Below the pieces are notes generated by a model, which saw nothing but the letters and a program-made list of their open reading frames with translations, was not told where the DNA came from and did not search any database. The position numbers and the translations under genes were made by a program. Below, piece after piece: positions 11,859-23,946 of a stretch of 64,000 bases of DNA. Source of the stretch: Polyodon spathula. Lineage: Eukaryota; Chordata; Actinopteri; Acipenseriformes; Polyodontidae. Within the stretch, counting starts at the first letter, position 1. The number at the start of each line of letters is the position of its first letter. The stretch lies in the NCBI RefSeq assembly GCF_017654505.1, contig NC_054558.1, positions 15,084,765 to 15,148,764 of the forward strand, given 5' to 3'.

Positions 11859-13290
11859 AAAAATAAATAAAAATAAACATTTAAAAAATATATAAATATA
11901 GCTCCATCACAAGGTGGACTAATAATCACAGTTCTTCTGCTGGCACCTTTAGCCGTTTCTATGACAGCAATGTTGTTGAGTTCCTATAATCACTTTGAAA
12001 AGGACATGGCGGTTTGTTTTTTTTCCCCCCAAGATTCCACTTGGTCTAGAAATACCGTCTGCTTTAGGAAACATATATCACTAATGCAAACAGATAGAAA
12101 CAAAGAGCAAATGTGATTTACAGCATGTTGCTGGCATCATAACTGATGAAACAAAGTCAAAGAGAAAAATGACCTCTGCACTCCAACGGACAGAAAGCAC
12201 ATGCAGCTATAGGCAGGAGAATTGCTCATTTAAAGAGATAGTGACTTTGTCAGTTGGTCAAAGTCCTGAATATCCAGTCACTTCGAAGGGACTGACAACA
12301 GCATTAGAAACATTTGCCTTCTTGACTTGGCCTCAGACTGGTGGTTAAAAGCTGAGCTCTCACCATCTGCTAGCAAGATACAGCTGACTGATCCTGGTAT
12401 CGACAGACACTGCGTGGAGGGCTGCCGTGAGGGTCTGTTGACACAAGACAGCTCCCAGTGGTCGCAGCAATAGTTTCTAGGCGATTGCCCGGGAGTCTTT
12501 CACAGCTACTGAAGACCCAGCCGGGTCTGCAGCTGACAGACAAGCTAAAGTTCTTTAATCTCAACATCAAGCAGAGTCCATGTAGAGCACAGTGTGTGGA
12601 TCATCTGTAGAGTGAGAATGCAATGTAATTTCAGGCGGTGAATATGAACGTGGAAAATGTACATGTGGCAGCTTATTGTGACCTTAGTAAAAGTTGTAAA
12701 AGGGAAAACAGGATGTAATGTACTGGTATGTCTTTAAAGAAATACCTAAAAGGAGTGCAAACCAAGGCCTTTGCATAACCATAGAAACAAGTGTGTAGCG
12801 GAGTTGCCTGTACTGTAGAGTACATATGTTTGTCTAACTTTTACATATATCTAAAGAGCCAGTTGAAACTTGGTTAGGAAATTCTTTAACAAGTTATTGT
12901 GAGACACACTTTTGATTGTGATCTGAAGCTCAAGACCTAGCCTGGTTTACTAAATGATACTGTGTTTTAATGAGCTGCAGCTACATTTTAAAACTAGATA
13001 TAAAGTTTTGGAGGCTTGGTTGCCTTTTTCTTTTATGGTAAGTCAAGTCTGACTTTTTAGCACTCCGCCAACTACTGGAATCTATTTGAAAAACTGCACT
13101 GATTCTTGTGATATATGATTCCATTGTTAGCTGTAAAATGTGTGTATTTGGCACTTTTGTAGGCATGTGGAGTTTGCCAAGCCCAGAGATGCAGTTTTAT
13201 ATTCATTGCAGGTTTTAATAAGATGTCTTAACTTAAAACCACAGCAAAGAAAAAGCACATATTTAGCGTCGCTAACAGAGGAAACTTTTG
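11859..13290. other. No gene seen
   Basis: Unique-looking DNA. The stretch at 12370-12570 is richer in G+C and has a 66-codon open frame on the minus strand without any known motif. Confidence 0.5.
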
Positions 13291-13291
13291 C

Positions 13292-13393
<102 letters not shown>

Positions 13394-14665
13394 CATTAAT
13401 ATTATCATTAGTTGCAAGCCAATCTTTCCTCAGCATTATTCGCAGCATGGCCTGGCTCACTGCCTTGCTTGGCGGCACCATCGAGAAGGCAGGTGGTATG
13501 ATATGTTGGCAGTGGATGAAATGAACTTATTGTGCTTCCTTGGCAGACATTTAGCAGACATTGTTTTTCTTAGGGAGGAATTTACATTGTTGGGCGGTGG
13601 GGATTGTACCCCTGACTGCTCTTTTGAACAATACCAGCTTCGATTGTTGCAGTGCTGAGCCATTATCAGTCAGATTGAATTATTGAACTGTCATTTGACA
13701 TCCATACATTTCATTATGCCCAGGGGGCTAGAACGTGGCATAATGTAAATGCCTCAAATGTGTCTCTTTGGTTAAAGAACTGGGGGTCTCGCCAAAAGCT
13801 GAATATTACCAGCAGCCAAAGGGTATTGAATGCAAAGACATATTTTATAAATCACAGGTGGTTGCAAAAAAATGTAACAAAACAGAACTAGACTCCCTAG
13901 GGGCCCCAAACCAAGACTGGCAACTCAGTACAGCCAGTATTCCAACCAGCAAGCTCCTGATTACATGACTCTCCCTGCGTTCCAGTGCTGTGGGACCATC
14001 ACTGGCTGAGCCATGTGGCGTCCCTTACTGATTTATATGATCTTGAGGGCTATGATTTCATATTTACAGCTGTGGATGTGTATTTTACAGGCACTCCAAA
14101 CCTGCTTGTTTTACTATCTTGTGTTTAGTTTGGTCTGTTTTTTATTCCTCTCCCCCACTATCTGATTACTCCACAACACCACTGCCGACACCATATGCCA
14201 CAGTGACAGCTGCTGAAAGTGTCGACTGCATCAGGGAGCTTCACAACACCTGCTGTCACAGCTCATGCAGGATATGTTATGAATCTGTTATAAGTTGGCT
14301 TGTTTTTACCTGCTATTACCATAATAGCATCCTTTATTATTTTACAGTTGTCCTTTTTGTTTTCCATAATTCACTTTTACTTTGACTCAGAGGATGGCCA
14401 TATATCCTACAATTCCCTAATACATTTGGCTGAAATGCCTTCCTGCGTTACAGGACCCCAGACCCCTCACAGTTTATATGGACAGCTGAAAGTGAGTGTA
14501 ACGCTTGAGTGGGGTCCCACAGAGGAAGTGAATGGAAGTCAATGTGCTGAAATTATTTCATCTGACAAACATGAAAGTCATGAAAGATCATGATAGTATT
14601 GTGATCATAATAGTATTTATACCGTGTGCCATGGATTTCCATGACATATGCTCTTTGTCTGGGCC
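13394..14665. other. No gene seen
   Basis: Unique-looking DNA up to the 5' junction of the CR1 copy. The first 40 or so codons of the open frame that runs into the CR1 (14532-14665) come from this flanking DNA and not from the LINE. Confidence 0.5.
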
Positions 14666-16170
14666 GGATGAGATTCTCCCAGTAGTACTCAGAGAAACGA
14701 AAGAAGTTATTTACAAACCGCTAACCAAGATCATGCAGCAGTCTCTTGACACAGGGGTGGTACCGACAGACTGGAAAATTGCAAACGTAATTCGGATCCA
14801 CAAAAAGGGAAACAAAACTGAACCAGGTAACTACAGACCAGTAAGCCTGACTTCTATTATATGCAAACTTATGGAAACTATAATAAGATCCAAAATGGAA
14901 AATTACCTATATGGTAACAGGGTCCTGGGAGACAGTCAGCATGGTTTTAGGAAAGGGAGATTGTGTCTAACTAACTTGCTTGATTTTTTTGAGGATGCAA
15001 CATCGATAATGGATAATTGCAAAGCATATGACATGGTTTATTTAGATTTCCAGAAAGCTTTTGACAAAGTCCCGCACAAAAGATTAATTCTCAAACTGAA
15101 TGCAGTTGGGATTCAAGGAAATGCATGTACATGGATTAGGGAGTGGTTAACATGTAGAAAACAGAAAGTACTGATTAGAGGAAAAACCTCAGAATGGAGT
15201 GTGGTAACCAGTGGTGTACCACAGGGATCAGTATTAGGTTCTCTGCTATTCCTAATCTACATTAATGATTTAGATTCTGGTATAGTAAGCAAACTTATTA
15301 AATTTGCAGACGACACAAAAATAGGAGGAGTGGCAAACACTGCTGCAGCAGCAAAGGTCATTCAAAATGATCTAGACAAGATTCAAAACTGGGCAGACAC
15401 ATGGCAAATGACATTTAATAGAGAAAAGTGTAAGGTACTGCACGCAGGAAATAAAAATGTATGATAAATATCATATGGGAGATACTGAAATTGGAGAAGG
15501 AATCTATGAAAAAGACCTAGGAGTTTTTGTTGACTCAGAAATGTCTTCATCTAGACAATATGGGGAAGCTATAAAAAAGGCTAACAAGATGCTCAGATAC
15601 ATTGTGAAAAGTGTTGCATTTAAATCAAGGGAAGTAATGTTAAAACTGTACAATGCACTAGTAAGACCTCATCTTGAATATTGTGTTCAGTTCTGGTCAC
15701 CTCGCTATAAAAAAGATATTGCTGCTCTAGAAAGAGTGCAAAGAAGAGCGACCAGAATTATTCTGGGCTTAAAAGGCGTGTCATATGCAGACAGGCTAAA
15801 ATAATTGAATCTATTCAGTCTTGAACAAAGAAGACTACGCGGCGACCTAATTCAGACATTCAGAATTCTAAAAGGTATTGACAATGTCGACCCAAGGGAC
15901 TTTTTTGACCTGAAAAAAGAAACAAGGACCAGGGGTCACAAATGGAGATTAGACAAAGGGGCATTCAGAACAGAAAATAGGAGGCACTTTTTTACACAGA
16001 GAATTGTGAGGGTCTGGAATCAACTCCCCAGTAATGTTGTTGAAGCTGACACCCTGGGATCCTTCAAGAAGCTGCTTGATGAGATTCTGGGATCAATAAG
16101 CTACTAACAACCAAACGAACAAGATGGGCCGAATGGCTTCCTCTCGTTTGTAAACTTTCTTATGTTCTTA
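14666..16170 (+). pseudogene. CR1-type LINE copy 1: 5'-truncated reverse transcriptase ORF2
   Basis: This is the 3' part of a CR1-clade non-LTR retrotransposon, the enzyme that copies the LINE RNA into the genome. The frame carries reverse transcriptase motifs: NYRPVSLTS, QHGFRKGR, the motif A block YLDFQKAFDKVPH, the motif B block SGVPQGSVLG, and the catalytic FADD at about 15305-15316. The C-terminal part (LVRPHLEYCVQFWSP, LERVQRRATRII, FTQRIVRVWNQLP) runs to about 16107. It is followed by a short 3' UTR ending GTTTGTAAACTTTCTTATG and TTCTTA. Matching to copy 2 begins near 14666, so the N-terminal half of ORF2 and all of ORF1 are missing. A 2-base deletion near 15461 shifts the frame, and a stop lies near 15802 where copy 2 has a Glu codon. 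It is dead but little diverged. No clear target duplication was found, as is usual for CR1. Confidence 0.93.
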
Positions 16171-17430
16171 AGTGTTTGCTATCAATAATATATCAATAAG
16201 TATACTGTACCCACTCCAATTCATTTAAAGGGACTGCATGTTGCGCAAGGCAGAGATTGTCCATTCCGACAGGTCTGTTGTGTCTAGAGAAGTACATTGT
16301 TCAGACTGGGTGTTTTCTATTAAAATATCCTCATCTAAGATTTCAGATCAAAGTTTCCTTCAATCTTAAAGTATTTGGTATGATGTGAATGTCAACGAGT
16401 CATGAATATAGAGTTTGTTTTAAATGATAAGCAGTATGCTTAACAAAGTCTTCGCAGTGCAAGATACCACACATAATATAACTTTAACCATATACCACTA
16501 AATGGGAAAGGAAAATATATATATTTCTAGAAAGTGACTAGGCGTGTGGAAATGAGGCGTTTACCATCAATCCACAAGTACAGCAGGGGCAGTTGTGTGC
16601 TTCCAGAAGCTCATTTACAGACAGCAGGGGTGTGATCCTGTGAAGACGGCACTCTCTCCAGTTTGGTTGCCGAAATGTGTGACAGCTTTAATTATTTCTT
16701 AGCAGTTAGCTGTTTTTTAATAAGCCAGTGTGACAATCTTTTTTTTTTTCCCTTGATCACATTCTGTTCTGTTCTAGTGTAGTATTACTGTAACGATCAT
16801 AGCTTGATTGTCTGTAGAGTTTCACCCTAAACATTTCCGAGTGTGTCAAAAACAGTTGAACAGACAGGCTCTTTGCAACTCAGTTTTAATGGTATGACAA
16901 TCAACAAGCTACTCCGAAAAAAAAATTTTTGCTGGTCCTTCCTGCAAGTTTATTGCTGTTACAGTTTTGTATGCCTTTGCCATTGCACTTGTGCTTCAAA
17001 AACTGCCTTTTAAAGGGGAAGGAAAGTAAGAAACAAATATACAATATGTTGGTCTAAACTATAGAAAAAAAACTGTAGAAAAAAAGATAATCTACCTTCT
17101 AGGTTTATGATAGGAAGGAAACTTATTTTTTTGGCTTCCTTCAAAAAGATGTTCCTATTAATTCATAGTTTTAGCATTAAAACCCATTAATAGTAACTAA
17201 TTATAGCTAACAAAATAATTCCCTAAATCCTACCCATTTTTGCACTTCTGCTAGCTTCTTATGTCTGAGATGTGCAGTTTTAAAAGAAAGACATGTATTT
17301 TCATTGTAAAACACACATCTGGTACTACACAAAGATCTCAGTTTGCTTGCCTTGGTTTCCAGGAAGTATATTACTGCTTTACATCCTTGTTAATTTCACT
17401 CCAGCAGTGTCAAAGCATGTTACTGGATGA
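16171..17430. other. No gene seen
   Basis: AT-rich unique-looking DNA with A/T homopolymer runs; no transposon ends recognised. Confidence 0.5.
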
Positions 17431-17666
17431 AAGCATGCCAGTCAACAGGGAAAGCAGCTGATTGGTCAGAAAGAAGCCTGTGAAAGTGTGAGGACATTTT
17501 CACCCTCCAGTTGAAATGATCCAGGAAGTCTAAAGACACAGCATGTAAACAGGGGTTTCTTTAACTTATTGTAGTACCAGAGATCGTCTTTTAAAATGAA
17601 AAGAAATCTTTGCTGAAACATATGTTTGTTTGCAAACAGCAGATTTAAGACATATATAATGAATGG
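17431..17666 (+). repeat. Unclassified repeat, copy 1 of a diverged pair
   Basis: It aligns along its length with 25260-25492. Shared blocks in the same order include AGCATG.CAGTCAA, AGCAGCTG, CACCCTC..GTGAAATGA-like, GATTTCTTTA/GGTTTCTTTA, GTAGTACCA, TTTTAAAAT and the final TAATG.ATGG. It has no coding capacity and its family is unknown. Confidence 0.65.
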
Positions 17667-19985
17667 TTGTGCCTGTCAGAGAAAATGGATGAAACTATTT
17701 TGTTAGCTACAGTGTTGTTAAATTGTTAGCATACTGGTACGGTTCCTTATTGGAAAGCTTTTTAAAGACAATTCTAAAGGTTTATACCAATTTATTGTGT
17801 AGCTGCATCTTCATATAAGTAGCTATCTTTAAGAGTACGGTAGGAGGTATGAAAAATTCCACAAAACATGGGTTCAGTGTTTTCCTAATTTAAATGTAAA
17901 CTTTGCACATATCAGATCCATAACAAATATACAACATTTATTTGCCAAAATGTTTGTTTGCCTGACTTTTTCTTTAGTTTTATGTCAAAATTTGTGATTA
18001 CTTGCTCTGTTGACTGACACAGGCTTAGATATTTTGGTCACATAAGCTTCAGAAAACCTGGAAATAGATAATATATTTTGACCAAGTGTACTGTTTAAAA
18101 CACAGCTTTTATATCAGCGGGTTTTGATTTTCAGCAGGCACAGGCTACCCCTGCTAGGATTCTCAGCTGTTGACTTGGTTTTGATGTTGCTGGCACACTG
18201 AACCGGGCTGTGTGTGTGATGGCATCTGTTGTCTTTCTGCTCTTTGGCACCAAGTCAATAATGTGATTTATATCACTGTGAAACTGGTTGGAATTAGACC
18301 CAATTGAAATAAGCAGTAAGTAAATGTTAAGGGTTTTAAAATAGCTTTTACTTGCACTACTCTCTTAAAAGTATTGCGGAACACTAATACAGTTTCAAAT
18401 AATTAAGGCCTATTCGAGATGTGTTCTATATTTAAAGCTTTTACAAAAACCCAGATCATGTATGGAATGACTTCCTAGCAGTTCTTCCATTTACCTCCTA
18501 AAATGGGTTTCTAGTGGTGGCTGACAAACTGATATTCACTGCTGAGTCCCAGTAGGGTAGTGTATTTCAGAAGGCTATCCATTAATAAACTCACGGCAAT
18601 GTACTGGTGAGTATTTCCTGCAGAATGTAAAATGTTATCAATATAACAAAAAAAACTATGTGAGAAAGAGGAAAGTGTTTTCTGCTTGACTTCCTGAGTT
18701 CTAATACACATTGTATCTCAGACGTCGTTCACAAGGGAGGCCGTGGGACAGGTTTGCTTGTGGACCTATGATGCCGAGGGTTGCAGCAGCTGAAACTGCT
18801 TTCGGAAATAAATGTTTAGAAACACGATTCTGAAGAAGTGAACTATGCAAAAGTACATATAGCTAAAATAAGTATTATCTTGTACGTATTATCACTTTGA
18901 AGTCCCATTGTCCTATATGAAAGATACACACGTTATGTTAAAGTGTATTTGATTTTTAATGGGGAGCTGTCCACAGGGAGACTGACATTTACTCTGGCGC
19001 TCCCGTGGGCTAGGGAGTCTGCAGGGACACCTCATTGCACTTCAGCGTCCCTGGTGAGCTCAAGAAGACACGTGCAAGTCCTTTGTTACTCACCGACATC
19101 CTATGTCCAGATGCTGTGCATAAAGAGGCTTGGTTGTGGGCTCAGTTGACACCCACTCACCTTCGGTTTTCCTGAGATGTTGTGGGGAATTGTTGCGGTG
19201 AAGAACCATAACATAGTTGTATTAAAAAAAAAAGTATTTGCCCTAATTGAACTTGCTTTAGAGATAGTATTAATAATAACAGAATGAAGCATACAGGTAA
19301 GCAAACTTAGCAGAACATCCTGTGCTGCTTATGTGCACCAGACATTGCTATTTTAACAATCCAGTCATCCCGGGTCTTTGGTGATTTAGTGGTCGTTAGC
19401 GTTTCCTATCCTGCAGGAGCACTATTATTCCGAAACCAGAATCTCAGAAGTCAAAGACTGAGACCCTGCCAGCATATCAGGGAAATACAATTAGCAGTTA
19501 ATCGCAGTGGGGGTGGAGTCCTGAGTGACAGTTAATGACACAGCTGGGTCTAAAAATGTCCATCAAAACCTTGTGCATTTGGCCTTTCCTGTAACTTGTT
19601 AGCAGCAATGCAGTAACTCTCATCCTTCGATTAAATACTCCAGCACTTCAAGTAGGCATGGCTTGTGGATTTTAATTTTTGAATCCGTTAATAGTAATTG
19701 CAGGACAGTTCCATTGCTGCTGTATTTTCCTGTCTGTGTTGCTTACAAGTAACATAGTAGCACTAATAATTGGCTGCAGGTCCTTACAAGTGTCAGGATT
19801 CAGTATTCAGATTGGTTGCAACCACCAGGTATGCACCTCTGATTGGCTGAGCAGGTGAAAGGCAATCCAATGTAGTGTATAATTTACCTTGCCATTACCT
19901 CTACAAAGAGTAGTGAACCTAATACATCTGATTCACAAGCTTGTTGCAGAGTACCTATGTTAGCTTTGGTCTCAGTGTTCTCAAA
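17667..19985. other. No gene seen
   Basis: Mostly unique-looking DNA. The block at about 18955-19190 is richer in G+C and CpG and looks like an interspersed repeat (GGCGCTCCCGTGGGCTAGGG, GATGCTGTGCAT words), but there is no second copy in the window to prove it. Confidence 0.45.
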
Positions 19986-19989
19986 TTAA

Positions 19990-20482
19990 CCCTTTGCAGT
20001 CCATTTATTCAGCGCCTGTCAAAGCGCGTCAGGGCCAATTTATTTTTACATGCACTGTTTATTTTAAACAAGCTGTTTAAAAGTAATTTTATTCAAAACA
20101 GGTTTAAAAGGCACTGCATATCAAAAAGGACACTCAGTACTGCATCTCCAGCCAAGCCCCACCTCTTGTTCACTGTATTTATCACATACCTCTTCATAGT
20201 TGTGCATACTGATAAATCCTCTCCTGATCGTTTTATCACCAAACTCCTCAATAATATGACCTAAGTCATTATTTTATTACTATAACATCTCAAAAAGCTC
20301 TGCAAATGTCTGTGATATTCTTTGAGCAGTTATCTTGTTTGTTTATGTCCATGTCTTGTCTGTGGTGCAGGGACTATGTGTATTGCTGAGATCCGCCCCT
20401 TTCGGTCTCACACGGCCATTGAAAGGGACTAGAAAGGGAAAACTGTAATGTCAGACCTGGTCTGACATAGGACTGCAAAGGG
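19990..20482. mobile_element. piggyBac-type non-autonomous element (MITE)
   Basis: The element begins CCCTTTGCAGTCC and ends GGACTGCAAAGGG, a perfect 13-bp terminal inverted repeat. Each end abuts TTAA (19986-19989 and 20483-20486), the target duplication made by piggyBac transposases. It is 493 bp long and encodes no transposase; the 107-codon open frame across it has no DDD-type motif. A related active transposase elsewhere in the genome would have moved it. An internal inverted pair (TGTCAGACC/GGTCTGACA) sits close to the right end. Confidence 0.93.
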
Positions 20483-20486
20483 TTAA

Positions 20487-20875
20487 CTGAAGGGGTGGCA
20501 TTAAAACCTTTTGTTTAGTGCTAGTAGCATGATACCGTTCCCCTTTTTTGTGTCGAAGATCTAAATGCAACACAATCGATTAAAGCCGCTTTTCTTTTAG
20601 GTACGTATATCCTGTAGGACAGATTCACTCCTGCGGGCTAATTTCAAAAAGACAATATGATCGACTGCAAATGAATAGATTAGGTACTACTGTAGGAAGC
20701 AGTTCTGTATCGGTTTGACAAAAAAAAAAATCTTCAGAGCTGCCTGCGAGTTCAGTGACTTTAATGTACAAAGTAGGATTCTATAGCCCTTGTTATGACT
20801 CCTTGAAGGTGAAGCACAGTATGTCTTTGTATGGATTTCCACTTTATGAAATCTGTTTCAGATTTTGGTCTAGAA
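20487..20875. other. No gene seen
   Basis: Unique-looking DNA between the piggyBac-type element and a possible hAT end. Confidence 0.5.
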
Positions 20876-20950
20876 CAGGGGTTCTCAAATTGGTAGAGGG
20901 CTTGTGAAACAACCATAACCCAAACATACCCCTTTTATTACCTGCTCAGT
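20876..20950 (+). mobile_element. Possible hAT transposon end (fragment)
   Basis: CAGGGGTTCTCAAATTGG resembles the CAG.GGTTCTCAAA termini of Charlie/Zaphod-type hAT elements. A matching inverted end and an 8-bp duplication were not found, so this may be a relic or chance. Confidence 0.35.
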
Positions 20951-21218
20951 CAAACAGAGACATCACAAGCAATCCAGTGGCCCAATCACATGGTCCACAG
21001 TGTCTGCTTGTTTGTTGTGTTTGGCTACAGTGTACTGCATTGTGCCATGAAAGTGTAAAATAATGAAATCAATATTTTTCCAATAATATAATATTATTGG
21101 TCACTTCTATAGGGGGCGTCACATCAGACCCTTCAAATCCCAGCTCGAAAGAGACACACACTGGGCAGGGAGAAAGAGGCACTGTGCTCTGAGCTTGGTT
21201 ACAGTCTGTCACAGCTGA

Positions 21219-21269
21219 AATACATATATATAATAATATATAATATATCTCTAACGCTCCTCTTCTCAA

Positions 21270-21305
<36 letters not shown>
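21219..21305. repeat. (AT)n microsatellite with AT-rich shoulder
   Basis: Perfect AT run at about 21277-21304, with ATATATAATAATAT-type sequence just before it. Confidence 0.95.
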
Positions 21306-21311
<6 letters not shown>

Positions 21312-21589
21312 ATCTATATACTGATGGCTGTGAATAACTATATCCATTGCCGCAGATGACAAACTCTCCCGGGTTGTTGGTGACAGATTATTAATTGCGA
21401 TGGGCAGGAGAAGAGAGTTGATTCTCGGCAGTGCAGACTGTCTAACAATCAACAAGGCGGGTCCATAGGGTGAAGAGCTGAAAGTGTGTCAGAATCACTC
21501 AAGCTCACTGTTTCTTTTAATTAACCTTACTGTAATATAAATAACTTTGGATAGTGAAACGTGCAGTAATAGATACCATATGGGTGTAC

Positions 21590-21782
21590 ATGCCAAGTTT
21601 CCACAATCATTTTGTAGATTTCCCATTGCTATACTATGCACTAAACATAGTTTACCTTGTTTTGCATGACTTTTAATATGCTTTACCATACCCATCTGGT
21701 CTTTAGAATGCTTACCTATGCTTTACACACTATGCTTCATTACAATTTGCTTTTTGCTGTGGGAACCTTTTATAAGGGAAAT
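21590..21782 (+). repeat. Inverted-repeat element with ATGCTTTAC interior, partial copy
   Basis: Shares ATCATTTTGTAGATTTCCCA, the TTTTAATATGCTTTACCAT block and the right end AACCTTTTATAAGGG with the copies at 8.8, 31.4 and 63.7 kb. The left terminus is not recognisable. Confidence 0.65.
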
Positions 21783-23218
21783 ATCAGATTTGCTGCCGTT
21801 TCCTATACTAATAGCAGCCTGTAGTTTGGGATGGATTAATCTTTCCTAATAAAATTAGCAGTCAAAAATGTTGAGTGGAGTTAGTGTATCTTCCCTAGAC
21901 CTCATTACAGGACTGCAGTGTTGAAAGAGTTAAACATATATACAAAAATAACGTGTCTGGTGTAAAACTAGTCGTTGACACTCAGATCTGTAAATGCAGT
22001 TCATGTTTGTTGTAATGGGTGTTAGAACTGCAGCAATGGACAGGGCTCTAATAGAGATTAGAGGGTGTTATGGACTTCTTTGCTGGCATGTGAGCTGCAG
22101 GTCTGCCCAGACCGTTGCTTCCCTAGTAATGTAACAGTGTGCATTGCTGAGACTAACTGAGGTCCCTTTTTGTGCACTGACCCCTGTGCTAGGTCCAAGG
22201 TTTCTTCTTTCTGTGTTTAAGGCAGGAAGTTGGTGAATTGATTTTGGGGTCAAATTGCGGCTGCTACTGACTTAACAGAGCAGCGAAAAAGCACTTTTAT
22301 CCAAACACAATTAAACTTTTCACCCCTTTGTTTCTGAAAGTGAGCAGAGATGGATTGAATTACATAGTAAATTTCAATTTTATTTTTATTTTGTTTCAGA
22401 GAGGGGGCGTTCCGTTTCAATCGTTTGTATTTGTGTTTGCTAAATCTGGGAGATTTCGTAACAGTCTATCCTTAACAATTCTTAATGCTTCCATCCCTGT
22501 TGTCTGTTTGCATTATAATAATGCTGTCTCTGAGGTCTGTGTAGGTCATGGTTCACATCTCCCATTGTACCGTTAAATCTGCTTTAAAAAACCCCACAGA
22601 AGATATTCAGTAGAAATGAGGCTTCAATGCAAGCCAAATTGAGATGCATTTGGCAGTCAACAGCAGTTCCTGGCAATCAGTTCACATAACTGCGATGTGG
22701 TGTTAAGTTATTTAATACGTTCAGCTATGGTGGGTTTCATAGTGTCTTTGTCATGCAAGCATTGTCCAATGGCTAGTGAAGTGTACGGTTTTACAAAGCC
22801 TCTCGGAGACCATCTGAGGTGTCAGGTAGCTTTTATATTTTTGATGGACTATAAACACTTCATCCATGCTGAATCGGTTAGTGTTGGTCAGCTTAATTTT
22901 TGAAGTCTTCCATTGTGGTTGCTGTCCTGTGGAAAAAAAAAAAAAAAACTGTTTCACTGCCAGATTGTTTTAATTTCTGTCTGTGTGAATGATGACAGAA
23001 CTCATACTTTGAGATAGTGTCTTCACATTTGGTGCATAGTTGCCTTGTATAATGTTCAATTTTTATTGTTGTCATCCATCAATACGCACAGTCCTCCCTC
23101 ATTATACTGTACCTCCTACTTTATAATGCCTCCCTCATATTATTTCCCTTCTGTACCAATGTGCACCAATATCAATACAACACAATACACCCAATATAAA
23201 TTAATGCTGATACCCTCC
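21783..23218. other. No gene seen
   Basis: Unique-looking DNA with a 16-base A run at 22933-22948. Short frames have no motif. A CT-rich stretch at 23080-23160 precedes the LTR. Confidence 0.5.
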
Positions 23219-23946
23219 TGTGGTCGAGTGGTTTGCAATGCTCAGGTGTACAGGTGATGCAGGTGCTCAAACAACGACAGACACAAAGTTCACAGTTCAA
23301 AACAGTTCTTTATTTTCTTTATTTTCTACTTGAGACCGTTAAATAATAATGCTAGCTCTACACAACTATGTGTATTGCCAGCGTACAAAATAATAATACA
23401 AAGAACAACACACAATACAGACACAGTCACTTCTCCTGCCAGTGAGTGATCTGAGTGCAGGTGCGGTGCAAGGTAATTATAGTGACAGTCGTGCAGTGTA
23501 GTCCGGATTTGATGCTGGCCTGTATTGACAGCTCCTGGTTCGTGTCAGCCGTTTACAACTAACAAACAGTTAGTTTCCACAAACAAACGAAACACTTCAC
23601 GCTCACGATACGCTTTTCACAGTCAGTTTCCTTTCACGGTCATTCTCATAACCACATCAAAAGATCAGATTACAACGTCACATCCCCAATTATACCCTTA
23701 GTCATGCCCCCTGCGATAGCTAGTTCAGTCACGTCTCCTCCAATCCATGACTGACACATCATGTACCACTTTAGGGCGATGACTTCGGACATTGTGACTC
23801 CTCCCCCTTCCTGGATGGCTGGCTTCTGACTGACCCTGGAATGAACTGCCAGACCAACCAGTACGAGGCACTGTGTTCCTGTTATACAGCACCCTGACAG
23901 ATCGGGATTGAAATTTGTTGACTAGGATTAATTCGCTCTCTGTCAC
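23219..23946 (-). mobile_element. Solo LTR, family 1, copy B
   Basis: On the minus strand it begins GTGACAGAGAGCGAATTAATC and ends at TCGACCACA, matching copy D end to end. It contains the poly(A) signal AATAAA (reverse of TTTATT near 23310). The outermost base at the start end is C instead of the expected A complement, inside a run of C (23946-23957), so the exact edge and the target duplication cannot be fixed. No internal region follows on either side. Confidence 0.85.

Noticed and set aside
14532..14665. N-terminal extension of the first reverse transcriptase frame
   Set aside because: The matching to CR1 copy 2 begins at about 14666. The earlier codons are flanking DNA fused by chance to the LINE frame.
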